A DNA stretch of 64,000 bases, taken from NCBI RefSeq assembly GCF_030124175.1, contig NZ_JASKMT010000008.1, positions 155,480 through 219,479 of the forward strand, written 5' to 3'. The notes beneath the pieces are model-generated. The model searched no databases. It was given only the letters and a program-made list of their open reading frames with translations, and had not been told where the DNA came from. The position numbers were made by a program, and so were the translations under genes. This stretch comes from Streptomyces sp. 549 (lineage in GTDB: Bacteria; Actinomycetota; Actinomycetes; Streptomycetales; Streptomycetaceae). Positions 43,910-52,447 of this stretch are shown piece after piece; the stretch's first letter is position 1; every line of letters begins with the position of its first letter.

Positions 43910-44595
43910 TCCGGACCAATCGCCGGTGACGCGCCGCGGCAGTGCCTGGCGTACGAGCCGGCCTCGGCTGCCGCCGTCTCCGCGTCGCCCGCCCGGATCG
44001 CGGCCACCATGCGGGAGTGGTCCAGCCGGTCGGCCGGGCGCAGCCGCCCGCCCACGTCGTGTCGCAGATGGTCGCGCAGCACCGCGCCCAGGTCCGCGTG
44101 CACGGCCGTCAGCACCTCGTTGTGCGAGGCCTGGACGACGGCCAGGTGCAGCGTCGCGTCGGCCTGCACGAAGCGTTCCACGTCGCCCGACTCCCAGGCG
44201 GCCTCCCGCCGCTCCAGCAGGGACTCCAGACGCCGCACGTCGGACTCGGTACGTCGCAGCGCCGCGAGCCGGGCGCCCTCCGCCTCCAGGGTGCCGCGCA
44301 GCTCTGCGACGTGCCGGGGGTCGGCGCCGGCGAACCGCCGGTGCATCACGCCGGCCAGCTCGCTGGTGGCCACCACGTAGGTTCCCGACCCCTGGCGGAT
44401 GTCCAGCAGCCCGTTGTGCGCCAGCGCCCGCACCGCCTCCCGAACGGTGTTGCGGGCCACGCCGAGCCGGGCCACCAGCTCCGGTTCGGTGGGGATGCGG
44501 CTGCCCACCGGCCACTCGCCGGAGGTGATCTGCCCCCGCAGCGTGTCGATCACCTGCGTGGCGAGCGCGGAGCGGCGGGGCGACGACAGCGGCAT
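43900..44595 (-). CDS. FadR-subfamily GntR transcriptional regulator
   Basis: A 231-residue repressor: winged HTH SRIPTEPELVARLGVARNTVREAVRALAHNGLLDIRQGSGTYV and a C-terminal FCD domain with conserved metal-ligand positions ADATLHLAVVQASHNEVL and DHSRMVAAIRAGD. ATG 44595 with AGGAG eight bases upstream; the longer frame begins at an unlikely TTG. Divergent from the MFS exporter, which it probably controls. Confidence 0.92.
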   Translation of the reverse strand: MPLSSPRRSALATQVIDTLRGQITSGEWPVGSRIPTEPELVARLGVARNTVREAVRALAHNGLLDIRQGSGTYVVATSELAGVMHRRFAGADPRHVAELRGTLEAEGARLAALRRTESDVRRLESLLERREAAWESGDVERFVQADATLHLAVVQASHNEVLTAVHADLGAVLRDHLRHDVGGRLRPADRLDHSRMVAAIRAGDAETAAAEAGSYARHCRGASPAIGPEAG

Positions 44596-44707
44596 GGGCA
44601 ACTCCTGCGGAGGTCAAGGGGCCGGGACGAGCCCGGGGCGGGCCGGGACGCTCCCCACCGCCGGGGGCGGGGGAGGTGATTCATCCCATGATTCTATGAT
44701 GGTGGGC
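44596..44707. promoter_or_regulatory. GntR / MFS divergent promoter-operator
   Basis: This 112-base gap contains the AT-rich stretch TGATTCATCCCATGATTCTA followed by TGATGG. TATGAT at 44695-44700 is a strong -10 seven bases before ATG 44708, pointing to a leaderless MFS mRNA. The repeated ATGAT (44689 and 44696) around it is a candidate operator. Confidence 0.55.
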
Positions 44708-46021
44708 ATGTCCCACGAGAACCGGCTGACCCACCGCACCTCCGCGCAGGAGGGCGACCGCGAGCGTCCGCGGAGCGCTGCCGCCGGTGCCCTCGCCTCG
44801 CCCTGGACGCTGCGGCTAGTCGTCGCCGGACTGGTGCTCATCGCGCTCAACCTGCGCCCGGCCGTGTCAGGACTGGGACCGATGCTCGCCGAGGTCCGCG
44901 ACGGCCTGGGCATGTCCGGGACCGTCGCCGGGCTGCTCACCTCGATGCCCGCCCTGTGCTTCGCCGTCTTCGGCGGTGTCGCGCCGCGCCTCGCCCGCCG
45001 CTACGGCCCGACCGCCGTGGTGCTCGCCGGCATGGCGGCCGTCACCGCGGGCCTCGCGCTGCGCCCCCTGGCCGGCGGCACCGGCGTCTTCCTGCTGACC
45101 AGCGCGCTCGCCCTGGCGGGCATCGCCGTCAGCAACGTGCTCATGCCCGTCATCGTCAAGCGCTGGTTCCCGGACCGTGTCGGCAGCATGACGGGGCTGT
45201 ACTCGATGTCCCTGGCACTGGGGACCTCGGCCGCCGCCGCGCTGACCGTGCCCGCCGCCTCCGCCCTCGGCGGCAGTTGGCGCGCCGGCCTCGGCCTGTG
45301 GGCCGTGCTGGGCGCCCTCGCGCTGCTGCCCTGGACCGCCGTCCTCCTCCGATCCCGCCGTCCGGCGCCCGGTCCGGCGGTGGTGCCGCCCGCCGGTGCC
45401 TCCGAGGGCGCCACGCCCCAGGACACGCCGGCGGGCCCGCCGCCGCGCATCACGCGGTCCGCGACGGCTTGGGCGCTCGGGGCCTTCTTCGGCTTCCAAG
45501 CCACCGCCGCCTACGTCACCCTCGGCTGGCTTCCGCAGATCTTCCGGGACGCGGGGCTGCCCGCCGGCACCGCCGGGCTGCTGCTCGCCGTCACCATGGG
45601 GCTGGGCATACCGCTGTCCTTCGTGCTACCGCGGGTCGCCGCCCGGCTGTCCCACCAGGGACCGCTGGTCGTGGTGCTCGGCCTGTGCGGCCTCGGCGGC
45701 TACGCCGGACTGTGGCTCGCCCCCGCAGCCGGGGCGTGGGCCTGGGTCCTGCTGCTGGGCGTCTCCAACTGCGCCTTCCCGCTCGTCCTCACCATGATCG
45801 GCATGCGGGCCAGGACCAGCGCCGGGGTGGCGGGCCTCTCCGCGTTCGTGCAGAGCACCGGCTACCTCATCTCGATTCCCGGACCGCTGCTCGTCGGCGC
45901 GCTCCACGACAGCACCGGCGGCTGGCAGGCCCCGTTGCTGCTGATGGCCTCCCTCATGACCGTGCAGATCCTGGTGGGTGTCGTCGCGGGCCGGGACCGC
46001 TGCATCGAGGACGGCGACTGA
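44708..46021 (+). CDS. MFS transporter, CynX/NimT type
   Basis: A 437-residue major facilitator with about twelve helices; LVVAGLVLIALNLRPAVSGLGPML is the characteristic first helix of the CynX/NimT (cyanate/2-nitroimidazole) branch. A 12-12 layout with a Pro/Ala-rich central loop (about 225-255) is visible. Start ATG 44708 fits the leaderless promoter; ATG 44699 is in frame. Substrate unknown. Adjacent small protein and divergent GntR gene suggest a dedicated regulated module. Confidence 0.88.
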   Translation: MSHENRLTHRTSAQEGDRERPRSAAAGALASPWTLRLVVAGLVLIALNLRPAVSGLGPMLAEVRDGLGMSGTVAGLLTSMPALCFAVFGGVAPRLARRYGPTAVVLAGMAAVTAGLALRPLAGGTGVFLLTSALALAGIAVSNVLMPVIVKRWFPDRVGSMTGLYSMSLALGTSAAAALTVPAASALGGSWRAGLGLWAVLGALALLPWTAVLLRSRRPAPGPAVVPPAGASEGATPQDTPAGPPPRITRSATAWALGAFFGFQATAAYVTLGWLPQIFRDAGLPAGTAGLLLAVTMGLGIPLSFVLPRVAARLSHQGPLVVVLGLCGLGGYAGLWLAPAAGAWAWVLLLGVSNCAFPLVLTMIGMRARTSAGVAGLSAFVQSTGYLISIPGPLLVGALHDSTGGWQAPLLLMASLMTVQILVGVVAGRDRCIEDGD

Positions 46022-46037
46022 GTGCGACACTGGTGGC

Positions 46038-46154
46038 ATGCCTGTGCTCGAACCGAACCCCGGCAACGGTCAGAAGAAGCTGCTGCTCGTGCTGGGAACC
46101 ATGCTCGGCCTGTCCGTCCTCATCGGCGTGGTCGCCTCCCTGCTCGCCCCCTGA
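46038..46154 (+). CDS. SGM_5486-type 38-residue transporter-associated protein
   Basis: A tiny gene 16 bases after the MFS stop, coding for 38 residues starting MPVLEPNPGNGQKKLLLVLG, with one membrane helix (LLLVLGTMLGLSVLIGVVASLL). This matches the SGM_5486 family of transporter-associated microproteins found next to such MFS genes in Streptomyces. It probably binds or stabilises the transporter. Confidence 0.85.
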   Translation: MPVLEPNPGNGQKKLLLVLGTMLGLSVLIGVVASLLAP

Positions 46155-46323
46155 GCCCGCGGGCTCACCCGCTCCCGTGAGGGATGGTGGGGCTGGCCCC
46201 CGGTCCCCTAGGGGGTAAGGCTCAGGGACGAGTGGGTGGATCACCGGATGGGCACGCCGCCCGCCGCTCCGTACCGTCGAATCACCAGCACGAAGGTGAC
46301 GACAGCCGACGGAGGCGAGCCCC

Positions 46324-46536
46324 ATGACGGCCCGTGCGCACACCCGCCCCACCCCCGCGGCTCCGTCCGGGCCGGGCATCCGGTTGCGCTGGTGGGCGCT
46401 GGCTCTGCCCGTGCTGACCTTCCTGGCACTGCTGGCCCTCCTGATCGTCGGCGGTGAGGCCCAGGCGTCCTCGCCGACCCCCGTCGTGCCGGTGGAGGAG
46501 CTGCTCAGCCGGCTCCGGCAGGCACTGTCCGCCTGA
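46324..46536 (+). CDS. small single-TM protein
   Basis: A 70-residue protein with a Pro-rich N-terminus, one helix (WWALALPVLTFLALLALLIVGG) and an external helix VPVEELLSRLRQALSA. ATG 46324 has GGAGGCGAG upstream; TACCGT (46272-46277) is a possible -10. Function unknown, but conserved-looking. Confidence 0.75.
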   Translation: MTARAHTRPTPAAPSGPGIRLRWWALALPVLTFLALLALLIVGGEAQASSPTPVVPVEELLSRLRQALSA

Positions 46537-46639
46537 GCCGCCGACCGTCCGTCGCGGGCGGGGCGCGCGGTGAGCCCGGAGCAGCCCGGGGCTGTCAACA
46601 GCAGGGGCCCCACGGCGCGTTTCGTGGGAAGCTGGGGGC

Positions 46640-47158
46640 ATGAGCGTCGATGTGCCTCGCAAGATGGTCCTCCTCCGACACGCCAAGGCCGACTGGCCGC
46701 AGGTCGCCGACCACGAGCGGCCCCTGGCGGAGCGAGGGCGCAGGGACGCCCCGGTGGCCGGCGACTGGCTCGCCTCCCAGGGCGTGAACCCCGATCTCAC
46801 CCTCTGCTCGACCGCGGCCCGCACCCGCGAGACCTGGAAGCTGGCCGTACCGCAGCTGGAACGCCGACCGCGCACGGTCTACGAGGAACGCCTCTACGAC
46901 GCCTCCCCGGGCGACCTGATCGCGGTGCTCAACGAACTGCCCGACGATGTCCGCGAGGTGCTCCTCGTCGGACACAACCCCGGTATCCAGGGCCTCGCCC
47001 AGGTGCTGGCCGGCGAGTCCGAGGAGGAGGCCGCCGCCCACCTGGAGAAGCGCGGCTTCCCCACGTCGGCCGTGGCCGTGCTCAGCTACTCGGGCCCGTG
47101 GAAGTCGCTGGAGCCCGGCACGGCCCGCCTGACCGACTTCTGGGCGCCCAACGGCTGA
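46640..47158 (+). CDS. SixA-type histidine phosphatase
   Basis: A 172-residue phosphohistidine phosphatase: MVLLRHAKADWPQ holds the catalytic RHG-like RHA, DLTLCSTAARTRETW and LLVGHNPGIQGLAQ supply the second His. SixA proteins dephosphorylate phosphotransfer domains or small metabolites. ATG 46640 with GCTGGGGG upstream. Confidence 0.92.
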   Translation: MSVDVPRKMVLLRHAKADWPQVADHERPLAERGRRDAPVAGDWLASQGVNPDLTLCSTAARTRETWKLAVPQLERRPRTVYEERLYDASPGDLIAVLNELPDDVREVLLVGHNPGIQGLAQVLAGESEEEAAAHLEKRGFPTSAVAVLSYSGPWKSLEPGTARLTDFWAPNG

Positions 47159-47169
47159 CGAGGGCGCCG

Positions 47170-47202
47170 GCCCGGCGGGCGGTGTCCGACCGCCCGCCGG
47201 GC
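47170..47202. terminator. terminator between SixA-like gene and serB
   Basis: GCCCGGCGGGCGGT (47170-47183) pairs perfectly with ACCGCCCGCCGGGC (47189-47202) between convergent stops. Confidence 0.9.
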
Positions 47203-47241
47203 CCGTCGCGCCGGGCGGCCCCACGTGCGCGGGGTTCCGCC

Positions 47242-48483
47242 TCACTCATGGGTGTCGGCAGCCTCGACCTCTTCGCGCGTGATGCCAAGCAGGTACAGCA
47301 CGGTGTCCAGGAAGGGCACGTTCACGGCCGTGTGGGCGGCCTCGCGCACCAGCGGCTTCGCGTTGAAGGCCACACCGAGCCCGGCCGCGTTGAGCATGTC
47401 CAGGTCGTTGGCGCCGTCGCCGATGGCGACCGTCTGCGACAGCGGCACCCCGGCCTGCTCCGCGAAGCGCCGCAGCAGCCGCGCCTTGCCGGCCCGGTCG
47501 ACGACCTCACCGGTGACCCGGCCGGTGAACCGGCCGTCGGCCACCTCCAGCGTGTTGGCGGACGCGAAGTCCAGCCCGAGCTGCTCCTGCAGGTGGTCGG
47601 TGACCTGGGTGAAGCCGCCGGAGACCACACCGACCTGGTAGCCGAGGCGCTTCAGCGTGCGCACCAGCGTGCGGGCCCCCGGCGTGAGCCGGACCTCCGC
47701 CCGCACCTTGTCGACGACCGAGGCGTCCAGCCCGGCGAGCAGCGCCACCCGGGCGTGCAGCGACTGCTCGAAGTCCAGCTCGCCGCGCATGGCGGCGGCC
47801 GTCACCTCGGCGACCTTCTCCTCGCATCCGGCGTGCGCGGCGAACAGCTCGATGACCTCGTCCTGGATGAGGGTGGAGTCGACGTCCATCACCACCAGGC
47901 GCTGCGCGCGCCGCTGCAGGCCGGAGGCGACGACGGCCACGTCCACGCCCAGAGCGGCCGACTCGGTGGCCAGCGCCGTACGCAGCGGGCCGGTCTGGGC
48001 GCCGGACACCTCGAACTCCACTGCGGTGACGGGGTACTTGGCGAGTCGGAAGATGCGGTCGATATTGCCGCCGGTGCCGGTGATGCGGGCCGCGATGGCC
48101 GCGGTGGTCTCCGCGGTGAGCGGGTGGCCGAGCACGGTGACGTGCGAACGGCCGGTGCCGCGCGGGCGGTTGTCGCCGCGGCCGGAGATGATCTCCGTCT
48201 GGAGCTTCATCGAGTCGGCCCAGCTGTGCACGGTGGCGCGCAGCGCGCCCTCGGTGCTTCCCTCCCCACTGCCGTCCGGGGCGGTGACGAGCGCGCACAG
48301 GGTGATGCGTCCCCGCGTCACGACCTGCTCGATGTCGATGACGTCGAGCGCGTAGGCGGCGAGGGTGTCGAAGAGCCCGGCGGTGATGCCGGGGCGGTCC
48401 TTGCCGAAGATCTTGACCAGGAGGGTGGGCGTGTCCGGGCCGGTCGCGCCGGTCGGAGGCGGGGAAGTCAGCGATGCGCTCAT
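47242..48483 (-). CDS. serB: phosphoserine phosphatase with N-terminal ACT domains
   Basis: SerB performs the last step of serine synthesis. The 413-residue protein has two N-terminal ACT-like domains (LLVKIFGKDRPGITAGLFDTL and HVTVLGHPLTAETTAAIAARI) and a HAD phosphatase domain: LVVMDVDSTLIQDE (motif I), VGVVSGGFTQV (motif II) and VAIGDGANDLDML (motif IV). Serine feedback through the ACT domains is known for this actinobacterial form. ATG 48483. Confidence 0.95.
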   Translation of the reverse strand: MSASLTSPPPTGATGPDTPTLLVKIFGKDRPGITAGLFDTLAAYALDVIDIEQVVTRGRITLCALVTAPDGSGEGSTEGALRATVHSWADSMKLQTEIISGRGDNRPRGTGRSHVTVLGHPLTAETTAAIAARITGTGGNIDRIFRLAKYPVTAVEFEVSGAQTGPLRTALATESAALGVDVAVVASGLQRRAQRLVVMDVDSTLIQDEVIELFAAHAGCEEKVAEVTAAAMRGELDFEQSLHARVALLAGLDASVVDKVRAEVRLTPGARTLVRTLKRLGYQVGVVSGGFTQVTDHLQEQLGLDFASANTLEVADGRFTGRVTGEVVDRAGKARLLRRFAEQAGVPLSQTVAIGDGANDLDMLNAAGLGVAFNAKPLVREAAHTAVNVPFLDTVLYLLGITREEVEAADTHE

Positions 48484-48757
48484 GGTCCTTACACGGTATC
48501 GGGCGCCGGGCCGCGGGGCCTAAGCGTGTCCGCTCCCCGGACGTCGGTGCGATCCCTCAGCCGACCGGCCTGCCGGGCCGGCCCCCGCGCACCCGCTCCG
48601 TCGCTCTGCGGGGGGCGGTTATCGGGTGATTGGCCGGAATCGGTGCGTTCCGATACCCGGGCCGACTTCCTGTCGGGGGCGCGGGCCTGGAATAGTTCCC
48701 CCACGATGTTCACCATCCCTAGACCCCTCCATCGGGGGCAGCTCGGGGGACAACTTT

Positions 48758-51388
48758 GTGGGGCATGGAGTGTCGGAACACGCACTGGAATTGAACGGAC
48801 GGACCTGGGAGCTCGACCCGTCCCGGTCCTACACCCTGGGCCGTGATCCGCAGGGTGACCTGGTACTGGAGGACGCGAGGGTCTCGTGGCGGCATGCCAC
48901 CGTGCGCTGGGGTGGGCAGAACTGGCTCCTGGAGGACCACGGCAGCACCAACGGCACGTACGCGCAGGGCCGGCGCGTCCAGCAGGTGGACCTGGTCCCG
49001 GGGGCTGTGGTGCACCTGGGCAACGCAAACGACGGCCCGCAGCTGACCCTTACCGGCGGCGGCGCGCAGGCGCCCTCGGCCGGGCCGCAGGGCGCCGCCC
49101 AGCAGGCCGCCCCGGCTGCCGACTGGCCGCCGCAGGCCCCTGAGCAGCACTACCAGGCGCCGCCGCAGCAGTATCAGCAGCACTACCAGCAGCCGCCCCA
49201 GCAGCACGCCGCGGCGCCCTCCTACCAGCAGGCCCAGCAGGCCCCCCGGGCCCAGCACCCCCAGCACGCGGCCCCGCAGTACCAGGCGCCGCAGCAGGCG
49301 GGCTGGCCCCAGGGGCCCGCGGACGGCCAGGCCGCGGTGCCACCGCAGGGCGGTCCGGCCGCTCCCGTACCGGCGATGGGCGGCGACCGCAGCCCGACGA
49401 CGTTCCACCAGCTGGCGCTCGGCCGGGTGATGCGCATCGGCCGCGCCCTGGAGAACGAGCTGGTCGTCTCCGACCTGCAGGTCTCCCGGCACCACGCGGA
49501 GTTCCTCGCCGGGCCCGACGGCCGGTTCGAGATCCACGACCTCGGCAGCCACAACGGCACCTACCTCAACGGCCGGCAGCTGCCCAAGAACGGGCGCCAG
49601 CAGATCGGCCCGCAGGACATCGTCGGCGTCGGCCACTCGACCTTCCGCCTGGTCGGCGACCGGCTCGAGGAGTTCGTCGACACCGGTGAGGTGTCCTTCG
49701 CGGCCCGCCACCTCACCGTGCAGGTCGACGGCGGCAAGACGATCCTCGACGACGTCTCCTTCGGCGTGCCGGAGAAGTCCGTGGTGGCGGTCATCGGCCC
49801 CTCCGGGTCGGGCAAGTCCACCCTTCTGAAGGCGCTTACCGGCTACCGCCCGGCCAACCACGGCGAGGTGCTGTACGACAACCGGAACCTGTACCAGCAG
49901 TTCGCCGAGCTGCGGCACCGCATCGGCCTGGTCCCGCAGGACGACATCCTGCACACCGCGCTGAAGGTCCGCACCGCCCTGCGGTACGCGGCCAAGCTCC
50001 GCTTCCCCGGTGACGTCGCCGAGGCCGAGCGCAACGCCCGCGTGGAGGAGGTGCTCGCCGAGCTGAAGCTCGACATCCACGCCGACAAGCGCATCACCTC
50101 GCTCTCCGGCGGGCAGCGCAAGCGGGTCTCGGTCGCCCTGGAGCTGCTCACCAAGCCTTCGCTGATCTTCCTGGACGAGCCCACCTCCGGCCTCGACCCG
50201 GGCATGGACCGCGACGTCATGCAGCTGCTCCGCGGCCTGGCGGACGACGGCCGGACCGTGCTGGTGGTGACGCACTCCGTCGCCGAGCTGGCGTTGTGCG
50301 ACAAGCTGCTGGTCATGGCGCCGGGCGGCGGGGTCGCCTACTTCGGCCCGCCGGAGGAGGCACTCAACTTCTTCGGCTACGACACCTGGGCGGACGTCTT
50401 CTCCGCCTTCGAGAACTACCGCGACTACGACTGGATGGGCCGCTGGCGCGGCTCCGAGCACTACCGCCTCTACGCCGCGGACATCGACGCGGTCGCCGCC
50501 CAGCCCGTCGACCCGCAGCAGCAGCGCCAGGGCCGGCTGCAGAAACCCCAGAGCTGGGGCTCGCAGCTGTGGACGCTCATGCGGCGCTACGCCTCCGTCA
50601 TCGCCTCCGACCGCGGCTTCCTGGCGCTGATGGTCATCCTGCCCGCGGTCCTCGGCGTCGTCAGCGTGGTGATCCCGTCCGACAACGGGCTGGGCTTCGG
50701 CAAGCCGCCGACCTTCACCAACCGCGACGCCAGCACCATCCTGCTGATCCTCTCGGTCGGCATGTGCTTCTCCGCCGCGGCGAACTCCGTGCGCGAGCTG
50801 ATCAAGGAACGGGTGATCTACGAACGGGAACGCGCCACGGGCCTGTCCCGCTCGGCGTACCTGATGTCGAAGGTCATCATCCTCGGCCTGATCACCGCGT
50901 TCCAGGGCGTCATTCTCTGCGCCATCGGCTTCCTGCCGCGCGACATGCCGGCCGAGGGCCTGCTCTTCGAGAACACCCCGGCGATCGAGATGACGCTGGT
51001 CGTCATCGCGCTGGGCCTCGCCTCGATGATGGTCGGCCTGATCATCTCCTCGCTGGTGCGGACCGCGGAGAAGACCATGCCGCTGCTGGTCATGTTCGCC
51101 ATCGTCCAGGTGGTCTTCACCGGCGTGCTGTTCCAGATCCACGACACCTTCGGCGTCGAGCAGCTCTCCTGGCTGATGCCCTCGCGGTGGGCGGTCGCCG
51201 GCATGGGCAACACCGTGCAGCTCAACGTGCTGCTGCCGTGGGACCGGGAGAACCCCGACCCGCTGTGGGACCACGAGCTGAGCCAGTGGTTCCTCAACAT
51301 GGGCGTGCTGCTGGCGATGACCGTGCTGTGCGGCATCGTCGTGGCCCGCTTCCTGCGGCGGCACGAGCCCGAGGTCATGCGCAAGTAA
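48758..51388 (+). CDS. double-FHA ABC transporter (ATPase plus permease, Rv1747-like)
   Basis: An 876-residue single-chain exporter. Residues about 5-100 are FHA domain 1 (YTLGRDPQGDLVLEDARVSWRHA, DHGSTNGTY); about 105-210 is a Gln/Pro/Ala-rich disordered linker; about 215-315 is FHA domain 2 (MRIGRALENELVVSDLQVSRHHA, DLGSHNGTYLNG); about 325-560 an ABC domain (GPSGSGKSTLL, SLSGGQRKRVSVAL, LIFLDEPTSGLD); about 610-876 an ABC-2 permease with six helices. FHA domains bind phosphothreonine, so a Ser/Thr kinase should control it as PknF does Rv1747. GTG 48758 has GGGGGA seven bases upstream; GTG 48770 is an alternative. Confidence 0.93.
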   Translation: MGHGVSEHALELNGRTWELDPSRSYTLGRDPQGDLVLEDARVSWRHATVRWGGQNWLLEDHGSTNGTYAQGRRVQQVDLVPGAVVHLGNANDGPQLTLTGGGAQAPSAGPQGAAQQAAPAADWPPQAPEQHYQAPPQQYQQHYQQPPQQHAAAPSYQQAQQAPRAQHPQHAAPQYQAPQQAGWPQGPADGQAAVPPQGGPAAPVPAMGGDRSPTTFHQLALGRVMRIGRALENELVVSDLQVSRHHAEFLAGPDGRFEIHDLGSHNGTYLNGRQLPKNGRQQIGPQDIVGVGHSTFRLVGDRLEEFVDTGEVSFAARHLTVQVDGGKTILDDVSFGVPEKSVVAVIGPSGSGKSTLLKALTGYRPANHGEVLYDNRNLYQQFAELRHRIGLVPQDDILHTALKVRTALRYAAKLRFPGDVAEAERNARVEEVLAELKLDIHADKRITSLSGGQRKRVSVALELLTKPSLIFLDEPTSGLDPGMDRDVMQLLRGLADDGRTVLVVTHSVAELALCDKLLVMAPGGGVAYFGPPEEALNFFGYDTWADVFSAFENYRDYDWMGRWRGSEHYRLYAADIDAVAAQPVDPQQQRQGRLQKPQSWGSQLWTLMRRYASVIASDRGFLALMVILPAVLGVVSVVIPSDNGLGFGKPPTFTNRDASTILLILSVGMCFSAAANSVRELIKERVIYERERATGLSRSAYLMSKVIILGLITAFQGVILCAIGFLPRDMPAEGLLFENTPAIEMTLVVIALGLASMMVGLIISSLVRTAEKTMPLLVMFAIVQVVFTGVLFQIHDTFGVEQLSWLMPSRWAVAGMGNTVQLNVLLPWDRENPDPLWDHELSQWFLNMGVLLAMTVLCGIVVARFLRRHEPEVMRK

Positions 51389-51398
51389 CCCGCGACCG

Positions 51399-51450
51399 CG
51401 CACAGGACGGCGGTGGCACCCGCGAAGGGGTGCCGCCGCCGTCCTGTGCG
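51399..51450. terminator. long terminator hairpin between ABC exporter and transglycosylase-like gene
   Basis: Arms 51399-51421 and 51428-51450 pair over about 23 bp with a single G-U, right after the exporter stop. Confidence 0.93.
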
Positions 51451-51525
51451 AGCGGTGCGGCGCGACGACCCGGGGTCCGGGGCCCGCCGAGCCGCCGCCG
51501 GTCGCCGGTCGGTGCCGCGTCCGGC

Positions 51526-52101
51526 TCAGTACCAGTGGTTCTGCTGCCAGAAGGACCAGGCGCCGCAGGCGCTGCCGTAGCGGTCCTTCATGTACTCCAT
51601 GCCCCACTCGATCTGGGTGGCGGGGTTGGTGCGCCAGTCCGATCCGGCCGAGGCCATCTTGTCGCCCGGCAGCGCCTGCACCAGGCCGTAGGCTCCGCTG
51701 CTCGGGTTCTGCGCGGTGTGGTCCCAGCCGCTCTCCCGCTCCACGATGTTGGCGAAGCAACGGAACTCGGCGTCCCCACCGGCCACCTGCCTGGCCAGCT
51801 GCTGCGGCGTGCCTGCGGGCAGCTCCGCGCGGCCGGCGGCGCGGCTCGCGCGCTGACCGTCGGCGGGCTGCGAGGCGGCGGCCCGCTCCTGCGCGGGCAG
51901 CGCCCCGACTCCCTTGCGGAGCGCGTCCGCGGTGACCGGCATCGTCTCGGCCCTCGTCGGCAGCAGCTGCACCGGCTGGGCGGCCTGTGCCGGGACGACC
52001 AGCGCGGACAGCGAGGCGGTCACGGTTCCCGCCATGACGAGGCCGGCCGCGGCGCGCCGGGAACGGGTGCGGCGGACGGGGGAGGGGGTGGCGACGGGCA
52101 T
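51526..52101 (-). CDS. secreted transglycosylase-like (SLT-type) protein
   Basis: A 191-residue exported protein. The signal peptide is TRSRRAAAGLVMAGTVTASL, cleaved near PAQA-AQP. The C-terminal 80 residues form a lysozyme-like domain with the catalytic Glu in FANIVERESGWDHTAQNPS, then SGAYGLVQALPGDKM and TQIEWGMEYMKDRYGSACGAW. ATG 52101 with GGAAGG upstream. Probably cleaves peptidoglycan during growth; no LysM or binding domain is attached. Confidence 0.92.
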   Translation of the reverse strand: MPVATPSPVRRTRSRRAAAGLVMAGTVTASLSALVVPAQAAQPVQLLPTRAETMPVTADALRKGVGALPAQERAAASQPADGQRASRAAGRAELPAGTPQQLARQVAGGDAEFRCFANIVERESGWDHTAQNPSSGAYGLVQALPGDKMASAGSDWRTNPATQIEWGMEYMKDRYGSACGAWSFWQQNHWY

Positions 52102-52447
52102 GGGTGCCTTCCGGTTCGGGTCGACGCAGCTTCCCTGCGCCGTCGGCCAGTGTGGGCATCGCGCCACATGCGGGGCAAAGCCGACATTTACTAAGTCAAC
52201 TAGTGGAATCACCTCGCGTTCTGGGGGTCGCCGCAGGCGCTACCCCGCGATCACCAGGCACCCGCACCCCACTAAGCCGCTTCGTAAGTGATCTGCGTCC
52301 TGTGCGCGGCCTCACAGCAGCGCCGCCCTCCGCTCACTCACCACCACCGAAGAATCACCCGGGGTGACCGGCGCCGGGCGGCCTAGGACCAGCGGCCCGG
52401 GGCGAGCGGCTGATCCACTCGCACACCGCCGCGAGTACGGTGAGCGC
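52102..52447. promoter_or_regulatory. divergent region transglycosylase-like gene / histidine kinase
   Basis: This 346-base gap contains no gene. An AT-rich patch at 52180-52212 (ACATTTACTAAGTCAACTAG) is the likely promoter of the secreted protein; TTGACT on the minus strand is inside it. TACGGT at 52436-52441 is a -10 six bases before the kinase ATG. I looked for a ydaO (c-di-AMP) riboswitch, common before cell-wall hydrolase genes, and saw none. Confidence 0.45.

Noticed and set aside
48719..52159. 1146-codon open frame on the minus strand
   Set aside because: It is antisense to the FHA-ABC exporter and shows His/Asp/Val/Gln-rich shadow composition.
52102..52447. c-di-AMP (ydaO) riboswitch upstream of the transglycosylase-like gene
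   Set aside because: The conserved ydaO core segments are not recognisable in the region.
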